Positions 42,754 through 51,109 of a DNA stretch of 64,000 nucleotides are shown piece by piece. The notes under the pieces were generated by a model. That model was not told where the DNA came from. It made no database searches and worked only from the letters and a program-made list of their open reading frames with translations. Made by a program: the position numbers and the translations under genes. How positions within the stretch are numbered: the stretch's first letter is position 1; each line of letters opens with the position of its first letter. The stretch lies in assembly GCA_900323505.1 (NCBI GenBank), contig OOIN01000010.1:310001-374000 (forward strand), in the 5' to 3' direction. The DNA is from Ustilago trichophora (lineage: Eukaryota; Basidiomycota; Ustilaginomycetes; Ustilaginales; Ustilaginaceae).

Positions 42754-44445
42754 ATGCGAGGAGCAGCTTTGTCTCTGAATAGCGTTCTGCGATCTTCCAC
42801 ATTACGAACCACCTCTCCTACCTCACTCCGTCCCATCAGGTCGATCCGCCGATTCGCAACCATGCCACCAGCATCATCGGAGCCAGCCTCGGAGCTAGGC
42901 TATCCGGATCGAACGTTTCACACCGAATTTCTTCCTTGCGAGGCCCACTCTTCAGTCTCGTTCGAAGAAGCTGGGCCCTCACGCTACTCTGCGGGTACTG
43001 AACCATTTACCTATACCAAACCAGTCATCTCCTCCGCCGTGACCCGGGAGAGCCTCAACACCGCAGCGGCGCATCTTCGCTCTGGACACCTTGTATCATT
43101 CCCCTCCGAAACTGTCTACGGCTTGGGGGCCAACGCACTCTCTCAATCTGCAGCATCCAAAATCTACGCTGCGAAAAAGCGACCTGCCGACAACCCTCTC
43201 ATTGTCCACGTGTCTGATCTTCAAATGCTCGACACACTCTTACCGAAGAGTTACCAGATGAGCGAGACGTACGAGGAGCTGGTCAAGGCATTTTGGCCTG
43301 GAGCGTTGACGTTGCTATTCCCGGTCGATGGCGAGAAGCCGGCGGTGCCGAGGGTCGTCACGTGCGGACATCCAAGTGTAGCGGTTAGGATGCCGAGTCA
43401 TCCGATTGCCCGGGCGCTGATTGCGACTTCGGGATTGCCGATGGCAGGGCCAAGTGCAAATGCTTCCGGTAGACCTTCGCCCACTACAGCTGCTCATGTG
43501 ATGCGCGACCTTGGTGGACAGCTCGATGCAGAGTCTGCCAGTGGGACGACGGAGAATGGGGAGCCATTAGGGAGGTTGAAATACATTCTCGATGGAGGAG
43601 CGTGTCAAGTTGGGGTGGAGAGTACGGTTGTGGATGGCATCACGGCAGAGGACGAGGTGCGAGTGCTTCGACCGGGCGGTGTTACTGTGGAACAGATCGC
43701 TGCGGTGCTCAAGAACGCGGGATTGGCGGACAAGGTCAAGCTCAGAGTGTATGGGAAGGATATGGAACGAAGTGCAGAGCAAGAAAGTAATCCTACGACA
43801 CCAGGGATGAAGTATCGACACTACAGCCCGACAGCTCGCGTAGTTATGCTGCTCCCTGCCCAGCTCTTTGCCGCCGCAGTACAGTCTAGCGCTGCACGAT
43901 CACACTCAGAACAACCACGTTCTTCGTCAGCAAAGGTCGTTGAATCCCTCGCCTCCTCCACTGCATCCCCCATCACCAACAGCACCATCCCACAGACATT
44001 TAGCAACGTTGTCCGGGATCAAATCACCCACCACTTTTCCCACCGCACCACCACGGACTCAACACTGCATATTGGCCTCATGATGTCCTCCGATTCGGAC
44101 CTGTCTCGTCTCATCACCAGTTCTGCCACCAGCAGTACCCCTACTACTTGCCATCAGACCAACAACCCGCATCTACTGCCCCCACTCACACTCCCCAGCT
44201 TAAACAACGTTCTCATCCACCCATTTGACCTAGGCCCATCTTCCCAAGCCGAAGTCTACGCCCAACGAATGTTCGACGGCCTACGCACGCTCGATGAGGG
44301 TCCACTGTTGCACACGTGTGAAGGGGAGGCGGTGAAAAAGTGCGAGCTGATCTTTGTCGAAGCCCTCGATGATGCGGGCGTGGGATTGGCCGTTATGAAC
44401 CGGTTAAAGAAGGCTGCTAGTGAGACTGTTGTACTCGACTGCTGA
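42754..44445 (+). CDS. SUA5: Threonylcarbamoyl-AMP synthase (Sua5/YrdC family)
   Basis: Makes threonylcarbamoyl-AMP from threonine, bicarbonate and ATP for the t6A37 modification of ANN-decoding tRNAs. One exon, 563 aa (yeast ~426). The YrdC domain starts about residue 95 (LRSGHLVSFPSETVYGLGAN) and includes KKRPADNPLIVHVSD, AVRMPSHPIARALI and MAGPSANASGRPSPTTAAHV. The Sua5 linker and domain follow, marked by PGMKYRHYSPTARVVML. The C-terminal domain is expanded by Ser/Thr-rich stretches. The first 36 residues are Arg/Ser-rich without acids (SLRPIRSIRRFAT), like a mitochondrial presequence, and a second Met at residue 37 (base 42862) would start a cytosolic form, as known for dual-targeted Sua5/YRDC elsewhere. 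The GST gene follows in tandem. Confidence 0.96.
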   Translation: MRGAALSLNSVLRSSTLRTTSPTSLRPIRSIRRFATMPPASSEPASELGYPDRTFHTEFLPCEAHSSVSFEEAGPSRYSAGTEPFTYTKPVISSAVTRESLNTAAAHLRSGHLVSFPSETVYGLGANALSQSAASKIYAAKKRPADNPLIVHVSDLQMLDTLLPKSYQMSETYEELVKAFWPGALTLLFPVDGEKPAVPRVVTCGHPSVAVRMPSHPIARALIATSGLPMAGPSANASGRPSPTTAAHVMRDLGGQLDAESASGTTENGEPLGRLKYILDGGACQVGVESTVVDGITAEDEVRVLRPGGVTVEQIAAVLKNAGLADKVKLRVYGKDMERSAEQESNPTTPGMKYRHYSPTARVVMLLPAQLFAAAVQSSAARSHSEQPRSSSAKVVESLASSTASPITNSTIPQTFSNVVRDQITHHFSHRTTTDSTLHIGLMMSSDSDLSRLITSSATSSTPTTCHQTNNPHLLPPLTLPSLNNVLIHPFDLGPSSQAEVYAQRMFDGLRTLDEGPLLHTCEGEAVKKCELIFVEALDDAGVGLAVMNRLKKAASETVVLDC

Positions 44446-44962
44446 TCTTTTACATTATACACAGCAATGAAGTATACCCCATCCAGAGGCCTGTCATATG
44501 TGTGTGTGTGTGTGTGTGTGCATTCATGTGTGGTCTCGAATCGGACATGGTGCAGAGCAGGATTTCGTGGGGCAAAAGCCGTGAGAAATCGTAAAAAACA
44601 AGAAAGAAAAAAGAAGAGAAAAAGTAAAAGAAAAAGAAACACAGAGCAAGGCGGGCACAGCACGGGCCATCGTCGATCCGCTCAAAGGTTGCTCACCTCC
44701 ACCTATTGCAACTCAGTTACACAAGCGAAACTGACAAGAAAAGTCAGGAAGAAGAAGAGAGTCAAAGGGTGAGTCCGTGGTGACACATCTGTCGTATGGC
44801 GTAATTGGTGTCAACTTATCCCCGAAACAAGTGGGCAGCTGCTGTACAGTACAGTACAGTACAGTACAGTACATAGCCGGGCTCCCGTTTGGATTTCATT
44901 TCGCTCAAAGACTCACCACAACGGCGGGTAGAGGTTGTCCCTCAAGAGTAAGAGAGTACAAG
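44446..44962. other. Spacer with GT and ACAGT microsatellites
   Basis: 517 bases between tandem genes, holding a TG/GT dinucleotide run (44499-44521), a purine-rich tract (44592-44640) and a tandem ACAGT repeat (44845-44873). The last 100 bases would be the GST promoter or leader. Confidence 0.5.
44845..44873. repeat. Tandem ACAGT pentanucleotide repeat upstream of the GST gene
   Basis: About 5.5 consecutive copies of ACAGT, which also create overlapping GTACAGTAC palindromes. The tract lies ~90 bp before the GST start codon. Related single motifs are scattered through the intergenic DNA of the window. Confidence 0.85.
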
Positions 44963-45850
44963 ATGTCTGTTCGTCTATTTGGATCGACTCTTCCATTCCT
45001 TCGCACCACCATCATCAACCCAACACCATCTTTCTTTCGAAGTCTTACAAACGCACCCATGAAGCCAGTCATTCTTTACACCGCCGGCACGCCTAACGGC
45101 CAGAAAGTCTCCAACTTTACTGAGGAGCTCAAGGCTGTCTATCCTGACTTTCAAGTCGAGTATCATGCCATCAGTCTAGGCAAGAATGAGCAGAAGGAGG
45201 ACTGGTTCCTCAAGATCAACCCCAACGGTCGTATTCCCGCCCTCAAGGACCCCAACCGTGGTGACCACTGCGTTTTCGAGACTGCCGCCATCATTCTATA
45301 CCTTGAAAAGCACTATGACCCCAAGCACATCTTTAGCTGGAGTGATGAGGGCGATGGTGTAGACAAACGTAGCGAAGTCCTTCAGTGGATTTTCTGGGTA
45401 CACGGAGGTTTGGGGCCCATGCAGGGGCAGGCTAATCACTTCGTACGCTATGCTCCCGAAGACATCCCCTACGGCAAGTCGCGCTACGTGACCGAAACAA
45501 AGCGACTTTACCAAGTCCTCGATTCGCGACTCAAAGACCACGACTGGCTTGTGGGAGACAAGTACTCCCTCGCTGATATTAACGCCTATCCCTGGTTGCA
45601 GTATTACAAGTGGGCTGGTCTCAAAGACGAAGATGTACCCCAAAGCGTCAAAAACTACATTGACAGGAACTGGGAGAGAAAGGCAGTGAGGGAAGGAATG
45701 AAGGTGCCCAATGGTAACACAGACTTTGTCGAGAAGATGCGAAGTCCCGACTTCCACACCAAACACGCAGAGGAAGCCGAGAAGAAGGCGGCTGAGGCTT
45801 CAAAGTGGATTCAGGATGGGATGAAGAGCGATCGTGAGTCCAAGGCTTGA
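44963..45850 (+). CDS. Glutathione S-transferase, Ure2-like class
   Basis: Conjugates glutathione to electrophiles or acts in redox defence. One exon, 295 aa from ATG 44963. A thioredoxin-fold N-domain begins KPVILYTAGTPNGQKVSNF, with NPNGRIPALKDPNRGDHCVF and ETAAIILYLEKHYDPK (glutathione-binding Glu-Thr/Ser region). The helical C-domain includes VLQWIFWVHGGLGPMQGQ and LVGDKYSLADINAYPWLQYY, typical of Ure2-like fungal GSTs. Residues 1-32 are basic, Ser/Thr/Phe-rich and lack acids, resembling a mitochondrial presequence; Met33 (base 45059) lies immediately before the conserved domain and would give a cytosolic form. The frame is also open upstream to 44777 but that part translates the ACAGT repeat and is unlikely to be used. 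The C-terminus is Lys/Glu/Ala-rich. Confidence 0.93.
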   Translation: MSVRLFGSTLPFLRTTIINPTPSFFRSLTNAPMKPVILYTAGTPNGQKVSNFTEELKAVYPDFQVEYHAISLGKNEQKEDWFLKINPNGRIPALKDPNRGDHCVFETAAIILYLEKHYDPKHIFSWSDEGDGVDKRSEVLQWIFWVHGGLGPMQGQANHFVRYAPEDIPYGKSRYVTETKRLYQVLDSRLKDHDWLVGDKYSLADINAYPWLQYYKWAGLKDEDVPQSVKNYIDRNWERKAVREGMKVPNGNTDFVEKMRSPDFHTKHAEEAEKKAAEASKWIQDGMKSDRESKA

Positions 45851-46118
45851 GATCTCTGGCTCAACTGGTGCGGTGTTTGTTTTCATTAGCTTTGCTCTAG
45901 GACTGTATAACCTTGTGTGCTCAAACATTTGACTTGTATCGCGCAAGATCGGTTCTCTGCTTCATTCGAAATACTGTAACAAAAAAAAAAGCTTTTGGTT
46001 GATCAATCCGAGCCCATGTCTAGTACGAATTGGATTGGTGTGAAGGCAGTGCTAAAAGAAAAGATGCTGAAATTGAAACAAGGTTCAAGGTGGTGATACA
46101 AGTGGTTACAGTAGGGGT

Positions 46119-46665
46119 TTATACGATTTCGTAAACGGCCATGATGAGACACGCTAATGAGACGTATGGGCTCAAGCGTTCGCCTGGAAGATGCCATCGT
46201 GTTTCGAGACATTCGTAGATGGTCGGATCGTGCGTTGAAGTGGGAAGTCGTGGCAGTGCAACGGAAGGAAGTAAGACGAAAGTTAATTGCAATGCTTGCG
46301 ACCATGACAGATGCAGGCGTGAAAGTGCTACGTACCGATGCGTGCGCCTTTATAAAATACTCCAAGGAAGCTACAGAAGCAGAACAGGGATGAAGTGAAG
46401 TAATGCTCGTCAATAACGATGCATTTGGATCGTTATGGGATGCTGGAAGTGAGGCGAAGCTTACCCTTCCTTATTGCGATCGATCAGCGCCGGTGCGGTT
46501 GCGCGGACATATGTGCAAGTACAGATGATGAGCAGTACCACCCTGAGTAGCGAGTGAAAGTTGAACAGCGCCGACTGACATCAACATCAGACAAAGGGAA
46601 TTAAGAGCAGAGTGTCAGCTGATGACCATGTCACCTGAAGAAAGACTGTATTTGCGACCTACCAT
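46119..46665 (-). CDS. Kish / TMEM167 small secretory-pathway membrane protein
   Basis: Golgi-associated protein of the early secretory pathway. Four exons are inferred (46665-46663, 46574-46465, 46370-46336, 46183-46119), giving 70 aa, the normal size of the family. Exon 2 encodes [20 protein letters not shown] and [16 protein letters not shown], closely matching animal KISH; exon 3 [11 protein letters not shown]; exon 4 [20 protein letters not shown] then Val-stop. There are two membrane segments. The first coding exon is just the start codon, ATG followed by GTAGGT, because exon 2 opens in frame with Ser directly after its AG. No open frame longer than 40 codons represents the gene, so it is easily missed. 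Convergent with the GST gene. Confidence 0.92.
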
Positions 46666-47545
46666 TGCTTTGGCTGTGAGAAATATTCGAGATGGAATCG
46701 ATCACTTGATGTGCAGTGCAAATATTTCTCCGAGTGAGTCGAGATGCAGTGCGAGAGAATGGCCTGATGTAGGGCGTCTTGAACGAGTGCGTGTCTGGCC
46801 AAGGGTGGGACGAGGTGGAGATGATGTGGAAGGACTTGAGAAAACGATATGCAGGTTGCGCTTGCCTGCTTTTGGTCTGTGCAGCTGCACCGTTGTTTTC
46901 TGGCCGATAAATGATGGCTAAGAGAGTCTAACACTTCAGAAAAGCGCGCCAAAATGTGTTGGTGTTGCTCTCTCGGAAGAGCCGATATACTGTTGTGCAT
47001 AGGCATTCACACGCGCACATGCCAGAACGAGGAGCGGCTGTGTTTGAAAATCGTATGACCTTTTTGCTACAAACCCACATCTTCTTGAATCGGATCAGCG
47101 GATCTCGTTCATCTTTCCCTCCTTTCTCCTGCTCATACGGACAATCCGAATCATCGCTTTTGGCCAAAAGCTGCATCGTAGGTACTCTACAGGTGTCGAT
47201 ACAAAGAGAACGACAGCAAAAGTAGTAAGGTCGTATTCTCAACCTTCCGACGGCCAGACACACTCAGGGGCAAACTTTAGATAGCAAAGTTAGCGCATTT
47301 CAACAGGCGCAATTGTTTGTCGGCACCCGAATAGCTTTTCAACTCTGGCAGCGATTGCAAACAGTACAGCGTAGCGATCTAGATCAGCTTGAAAGGCACC
47401 ACGTTGTCGAGTATATAACCGCCAGCGCTACAAACGATCGGGATCTCGGCCCAGACTTCACCGTCAATCCCAACGAGACTCGACCCCTTATCACCAACTA
47501 GCATAGACTGGACGCATTTACCTCACTCACAACAATCTAGCAAAG
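46666..47545. promoter_or_regulatory. Divergent promoter region KISH / ERG7
   Basis: About 880 bases between divergent starts; both promoters must lie here. Open frames are short and unconvincing on both strands. No repeat or known factor site was recognised. Confidence 0.45.
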
Positions 47546-50020
47546 ATGGCGACGAAAAGTCCGCCTCTCGGCCAGACCGACCCTTCCCGATGGAGGCTCA
47601 AAGTTTCGGACGGTGGCCGACATGTGTGGTATTACCTTCGCGATGATGCCGAATGCAAAGCGTGGCCCCAGACCATCGAGGACAAATACTGGCTTGGACT
47701 CGACACGGATCTCCCCGACCTGCCCAAAGCAAAGACACCGCTCGATGCTGCCAAAAATGGACTCTCGTTCTACCGCCACCTCCAGTCCTCTGACGGTCAT
47801 TGGGCGGGCGAGTACGGCGGACCCATGTTCCTCCTTCCCGGCATCATTATCGGCATGTATGTGACCAAGACTCCCATTCCGGAAGAATGGAAGATCGAGA
47901 TCGCTCGCTATCTTTGGAATCGCGCCGACAAGGCTGACGGCGGTTGGGGCATTCACATTGAGGGTTGCTCCACCGTGTTTGGTACTGCGCTCAACTACAC
48001 CGTGTTGCGTCTCATTGGTGTGCCCGCAGAGCACCCCATGATGGTTAAAGCGCGCGGTACGTTGCACAAGCTCGGTGGTGCAGCTGGTATTCCTTCATGG
48101 GGTAAGCTCTGGCTCGCCATCCTCAACTGCTACGAATGGGAAGGGATGAATCCCATCCCTCCCGAGCTGTGGTTGTTGCCCGACTGGCTTCCGATACATC
48201 CGTGGAGATGGTGGATTCACACGCGCATGGTCTATATTCCCATGGGCTATCTGTGGGGTCGAAGGTTCAAAGCTGAAATGGACCCGCTCATCGCCTCGTT
48301 GCGAGAAGAGCTCTACGTCCAACCCTACGAGTCGATCAACTGGCCCGCCCAGCGTGGCAACGTCGCCGAAGTCGACACCTTCTACCCGCATACAAAGACG
48401 CTCAAAACGCTAATGGCCATCGTGGGAGCCTACGACAGCTGTCACATCCCTCCCTTGCGGAAAGCGGGTATCAAGCGGGCGTACGAACTGCTCGTGCTCG
48501 AGGATGAGAACACTTCTTACCAGTGTCTTGGGCCGGTCAACAAGATGCTCAACTACGTGTCGAGGTGGGATGTCGAGGGACACGATAGCCACGCTATGCG
48601 TATGCACCGCGAGAAGTTGAAGGACTTCATGTGGATCGGAGCCGAGGGTATGATGATGACCGGAACGAACGGCAGCCAGTTGTGGGACACATCGTTTATC
48701 GCCCAAGCCATGGTCGATTCTGGGCTCGCTGCATCGACAGAAAACCGCGAATTGACACAGAGACTACTGAACTGGCTCGACGAGTGTCAGATTCGCGAGA
48801 ATCCAAAGCACCACGAGACATGCTACCGCTTTGCCACCAAGGGTGCCTGGCCCTTCTCTACTAAGGAACAGGGCTACGTAGTCTCAGATTGCACAGGTGA
48901 AGGTCTGAAAGCCGTCATCATGCTCCAAGAAAACGTCCCTTACCTTTCCAAGCAGGTCTCGCGTCAACGCATGCACGATAGCATCGATCTCCTCCTCACA
49001 ATGCAGAATCCAGGAGGCGGCTTCGCATCTTACGAGACTATCAACGGTCCCGCACTGCTGGAGCTCATCAATCCCGCCGAAGTATTTGGTGATATTATGA
49101 TCGAATACGCTTATCCCGAGTGCACCACTTCGGTCGTTACGGCGCTGTTGAAGTTTACAAAGATCGACGACTACCGCAAAGCCGATATCAAAAAGACGGT
49201 CGATAGTGCCGTCAAGTACATCCTCAAAGCGCAGAGGGAGGACGGAAGCTGGTTCGGATCTTGGGCAATCTGCTTTACCTATGCGACCATGTTTGCCGTC
49301 GAAAGTCTCATGCTGGCAGGTCACACGTACGATAACAGCGAGGCGGTGAAAAGAGCATGCGACTTTTTGGCAAGCAAACAGATGGACGACGGAGGCTGGG
49401 GTGAGACGTACAAGGTAAGTCGGCGCGCTACAAAAGAAGATGATGCATTGTGTGTGTATAGATAGTGTACATGAAGCTGACATGGGGGTATATCGACTTT
49501 TGCTTGTTGTCGTTGTTGTTGCAAGTCGTGCGAGACGGGCGTATACACCCATGCATCCAAGTCGCAAGTCGTGCAGACCGCTTGGGTGGTCATCACCCTT
49601 CTGCATGCCAAGTATCCGCACAAGGACCGCATCAAGAGGGCTGTCAAGGTTATCATGGATCGCCAGTTGCCCGATGGCTCCTGGGCACAGGAGCAGATTG
49701 AAGGCATCTTTAACAGGTATGTGTAAACAAAGCACGAGATAGCGATCGAATCTATCTCGTATATTGTAGCTGACGTTGTCGTGTCTTTTGCTTCCTTCTC
49801 GAATGATGGGATTATGCGATGCCTTGATGGATGATAGGAACTGTAAGTGTCCCGACCGAGATCGTTGTGGTAGGATTGCGATGGAATGCGATTGATCTGA
49901 CACTTTGATGTTGCTTTCTGCTTGCTGTCGACAGGTGCCATTTCGTATCCAAACTACAAGTTCAGCTTTACCATCTGGGCGCTGGGCAAAGCAGCGCGCG
50001 AGCTGGATTGGAGTTCGTGA
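47546..50020 (+). CDS. ERG7: Lanosterol synthase (oxidosqualene cyclase)
   Basis: Cyclises 2,3-oxidosqualene to lanosterol in ergosterol synthesis, on lipid droplets or ER membrane. Four exons are inferred: 47546-49414, 49526-49716, a 5-nt exon 49838-49842, and 49935-50020, giving 716 aa (yeast 731). QW repeats are visible ([82 protein letters not shown]). The catalytic motif, normally DCTAE, reads Asp-Cys-Thr-Gly-Glu ([12 protein letters not shown], about residue 450), keeping the acid Asp. The micro-exon restores [20 protein letters not shown], matching the conserved end; skipping it breaks the frame. Unspliced reading extends exon 1 to 49465 and is artefactual. Confidence 0.95.
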
Positions 50021-50217
50021 GAGCGCCTCTTGTCGTTGCGATTGGTCTTGTTGCGTTGATTGGGAATGTATTTGTTTTCTTGGACGAAAGCACATCCGCT
50101 GCAGCGAGATTGTCATCTACGACGAGGAAACTTCGCGCGTGTGATCAGGCTAGGCTAGCTTTAGCCGCAACATTATTGGACTCTTGAGGTGCTGCTGGAG
50201 GCTGCTCTGCAGGCGTT

Positions 50218-50637
50218 TCAACGGGTTTGAGGATCCGCCCTTTCCTGCATGTCTTGAGTCGAGACGATGGGTTTGATATGTGGAATGCCGAGCTTCTCCT
50301 CCAGCTCGTACCAAGGGTTTTCAAGGAACGAAGTGTGAAAGTAGCCAGGATGTGGTGGTTTGGGTGCCAATTGAGGGTCGAGTGAAGGATCGCCTAGCGG
50401 TGCTGGTGGCATACCGTTGCCATGTCCGCCGCTTCTACCTCCTCTGTGCCCACCATAGCCGCCTCTTCCACCGCCACTACCGCCAGCGCGACCCCTGCTA
50501 CCGCGACCGCTACCGCGACCACGTCCTCGATCACCTCCTCCTCCTCCTCCTCCTCCTCCTCCTCCTCGATGTGGACGGTGTCCATGAGGATGTGATGGTC
50601 GCCCTCGACCTGCACCTGCAGGCCCTTCCGAGTTCAT
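50218..50637 (-). CDS. Small Gly/Arg-rich (RGG) protein with conserved C-terminal block
   Basis: One exon, 139 aa from the ATG at 50637. Residues ~12-75 are a Gly/Arg/His-rich segment with an eleven-Gly run and many RGG/RGR repeats, typical of RNA-binding or arginine-methylated proteins. The last ~45 residues are different in character (YFHTSFLENPWYELEEKLGI, then PHIKPIVSTQDMQER) and look like a short conserved domain; the family was not recognised. The frame is open upstream to 50961, but the RGG protein starts best at 50637 after a TATA-free leader. Tail-to-tail with ERG7 (197 bases apart) and divergent from the DUF155 gene. Confidence 0.75.
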   Translation of the reverse strand: MNSEGPAGAGRGRPSHPHGHRPHRGGGGGGGGGGGDRGRGRGSGRGSRGRAGGSGGGRGGYGGHRGGRSGGHGNGMPPAPLGDPSLDPQLAPKPPHPGYFHTSFLENPWYELEEKLGIPHIKPIVSTQDMQERADPQTR

Positions 50638-51109
50638 GGTTGGTGAAAAACTCGCTTTCTTTCGATGTGATTCAGCGGTAAGTGTGCCGAAGCTGAATCG
50701 CGTCCCGTGTATTGAAGCCTGGGTAGCGCCGATGGAAATGAGAGCTTGGTGTATGATCAGTTGTGATGGTGTCGGCAAGACCGACCGAAGTGGAGTGTGC
50801 GAAAGAAAAAGAAAAAAAAAAAAAAAAAGGTTGCACAATAAGAAGGCGCACGGTGCCATTTCAAGAAAAATTGTTTGCTTGGCCAAGTCACAATTCTGGA
50901 CTGCAGCTGTGCACGGCGCTGAGATGACAAGCACGCCGCGCTCGCTCTTGTGCTGCTGCATCGGGCAATTTGCGTGACATTTACATACCCTGCACCCACT
51001 CGCTCGCTCATTTTGTCACTCCTGTCACATCCAAAGGCATTCATCTGCTCCACCACCACCACCACCATCATCATCATCATTCTCAGCAACAACATCATCT
51101 GCATTCACG
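50638..51109. promoter_or_regulatory. Divergent promoter region RGG protein / DUF155 protein
   Basis: 472 bases with an A-rich run (50809-50827) and a CAC/CAT-rich trinucleotide stretch (51050-51080) just before the DUF155 start. Both promoters must lie here. No specific site was recognised. Confidence 0.45.

Noticed and set aside
46003..46413. 136-codon minus-strand frame overlapping KISH
   Set aside because: It is a different reading frame running through KISH exons 3 and 4 and their intron; the spliced KISH reading explains the sequence.
46591..46599. Exact ACAAAGGGA, the pheromone response element of smut Prf1
   Set aside because: A single 9-mer is expected about once in two windows of this size by chance; it lies in the KISH first intron with no second copy nearby.
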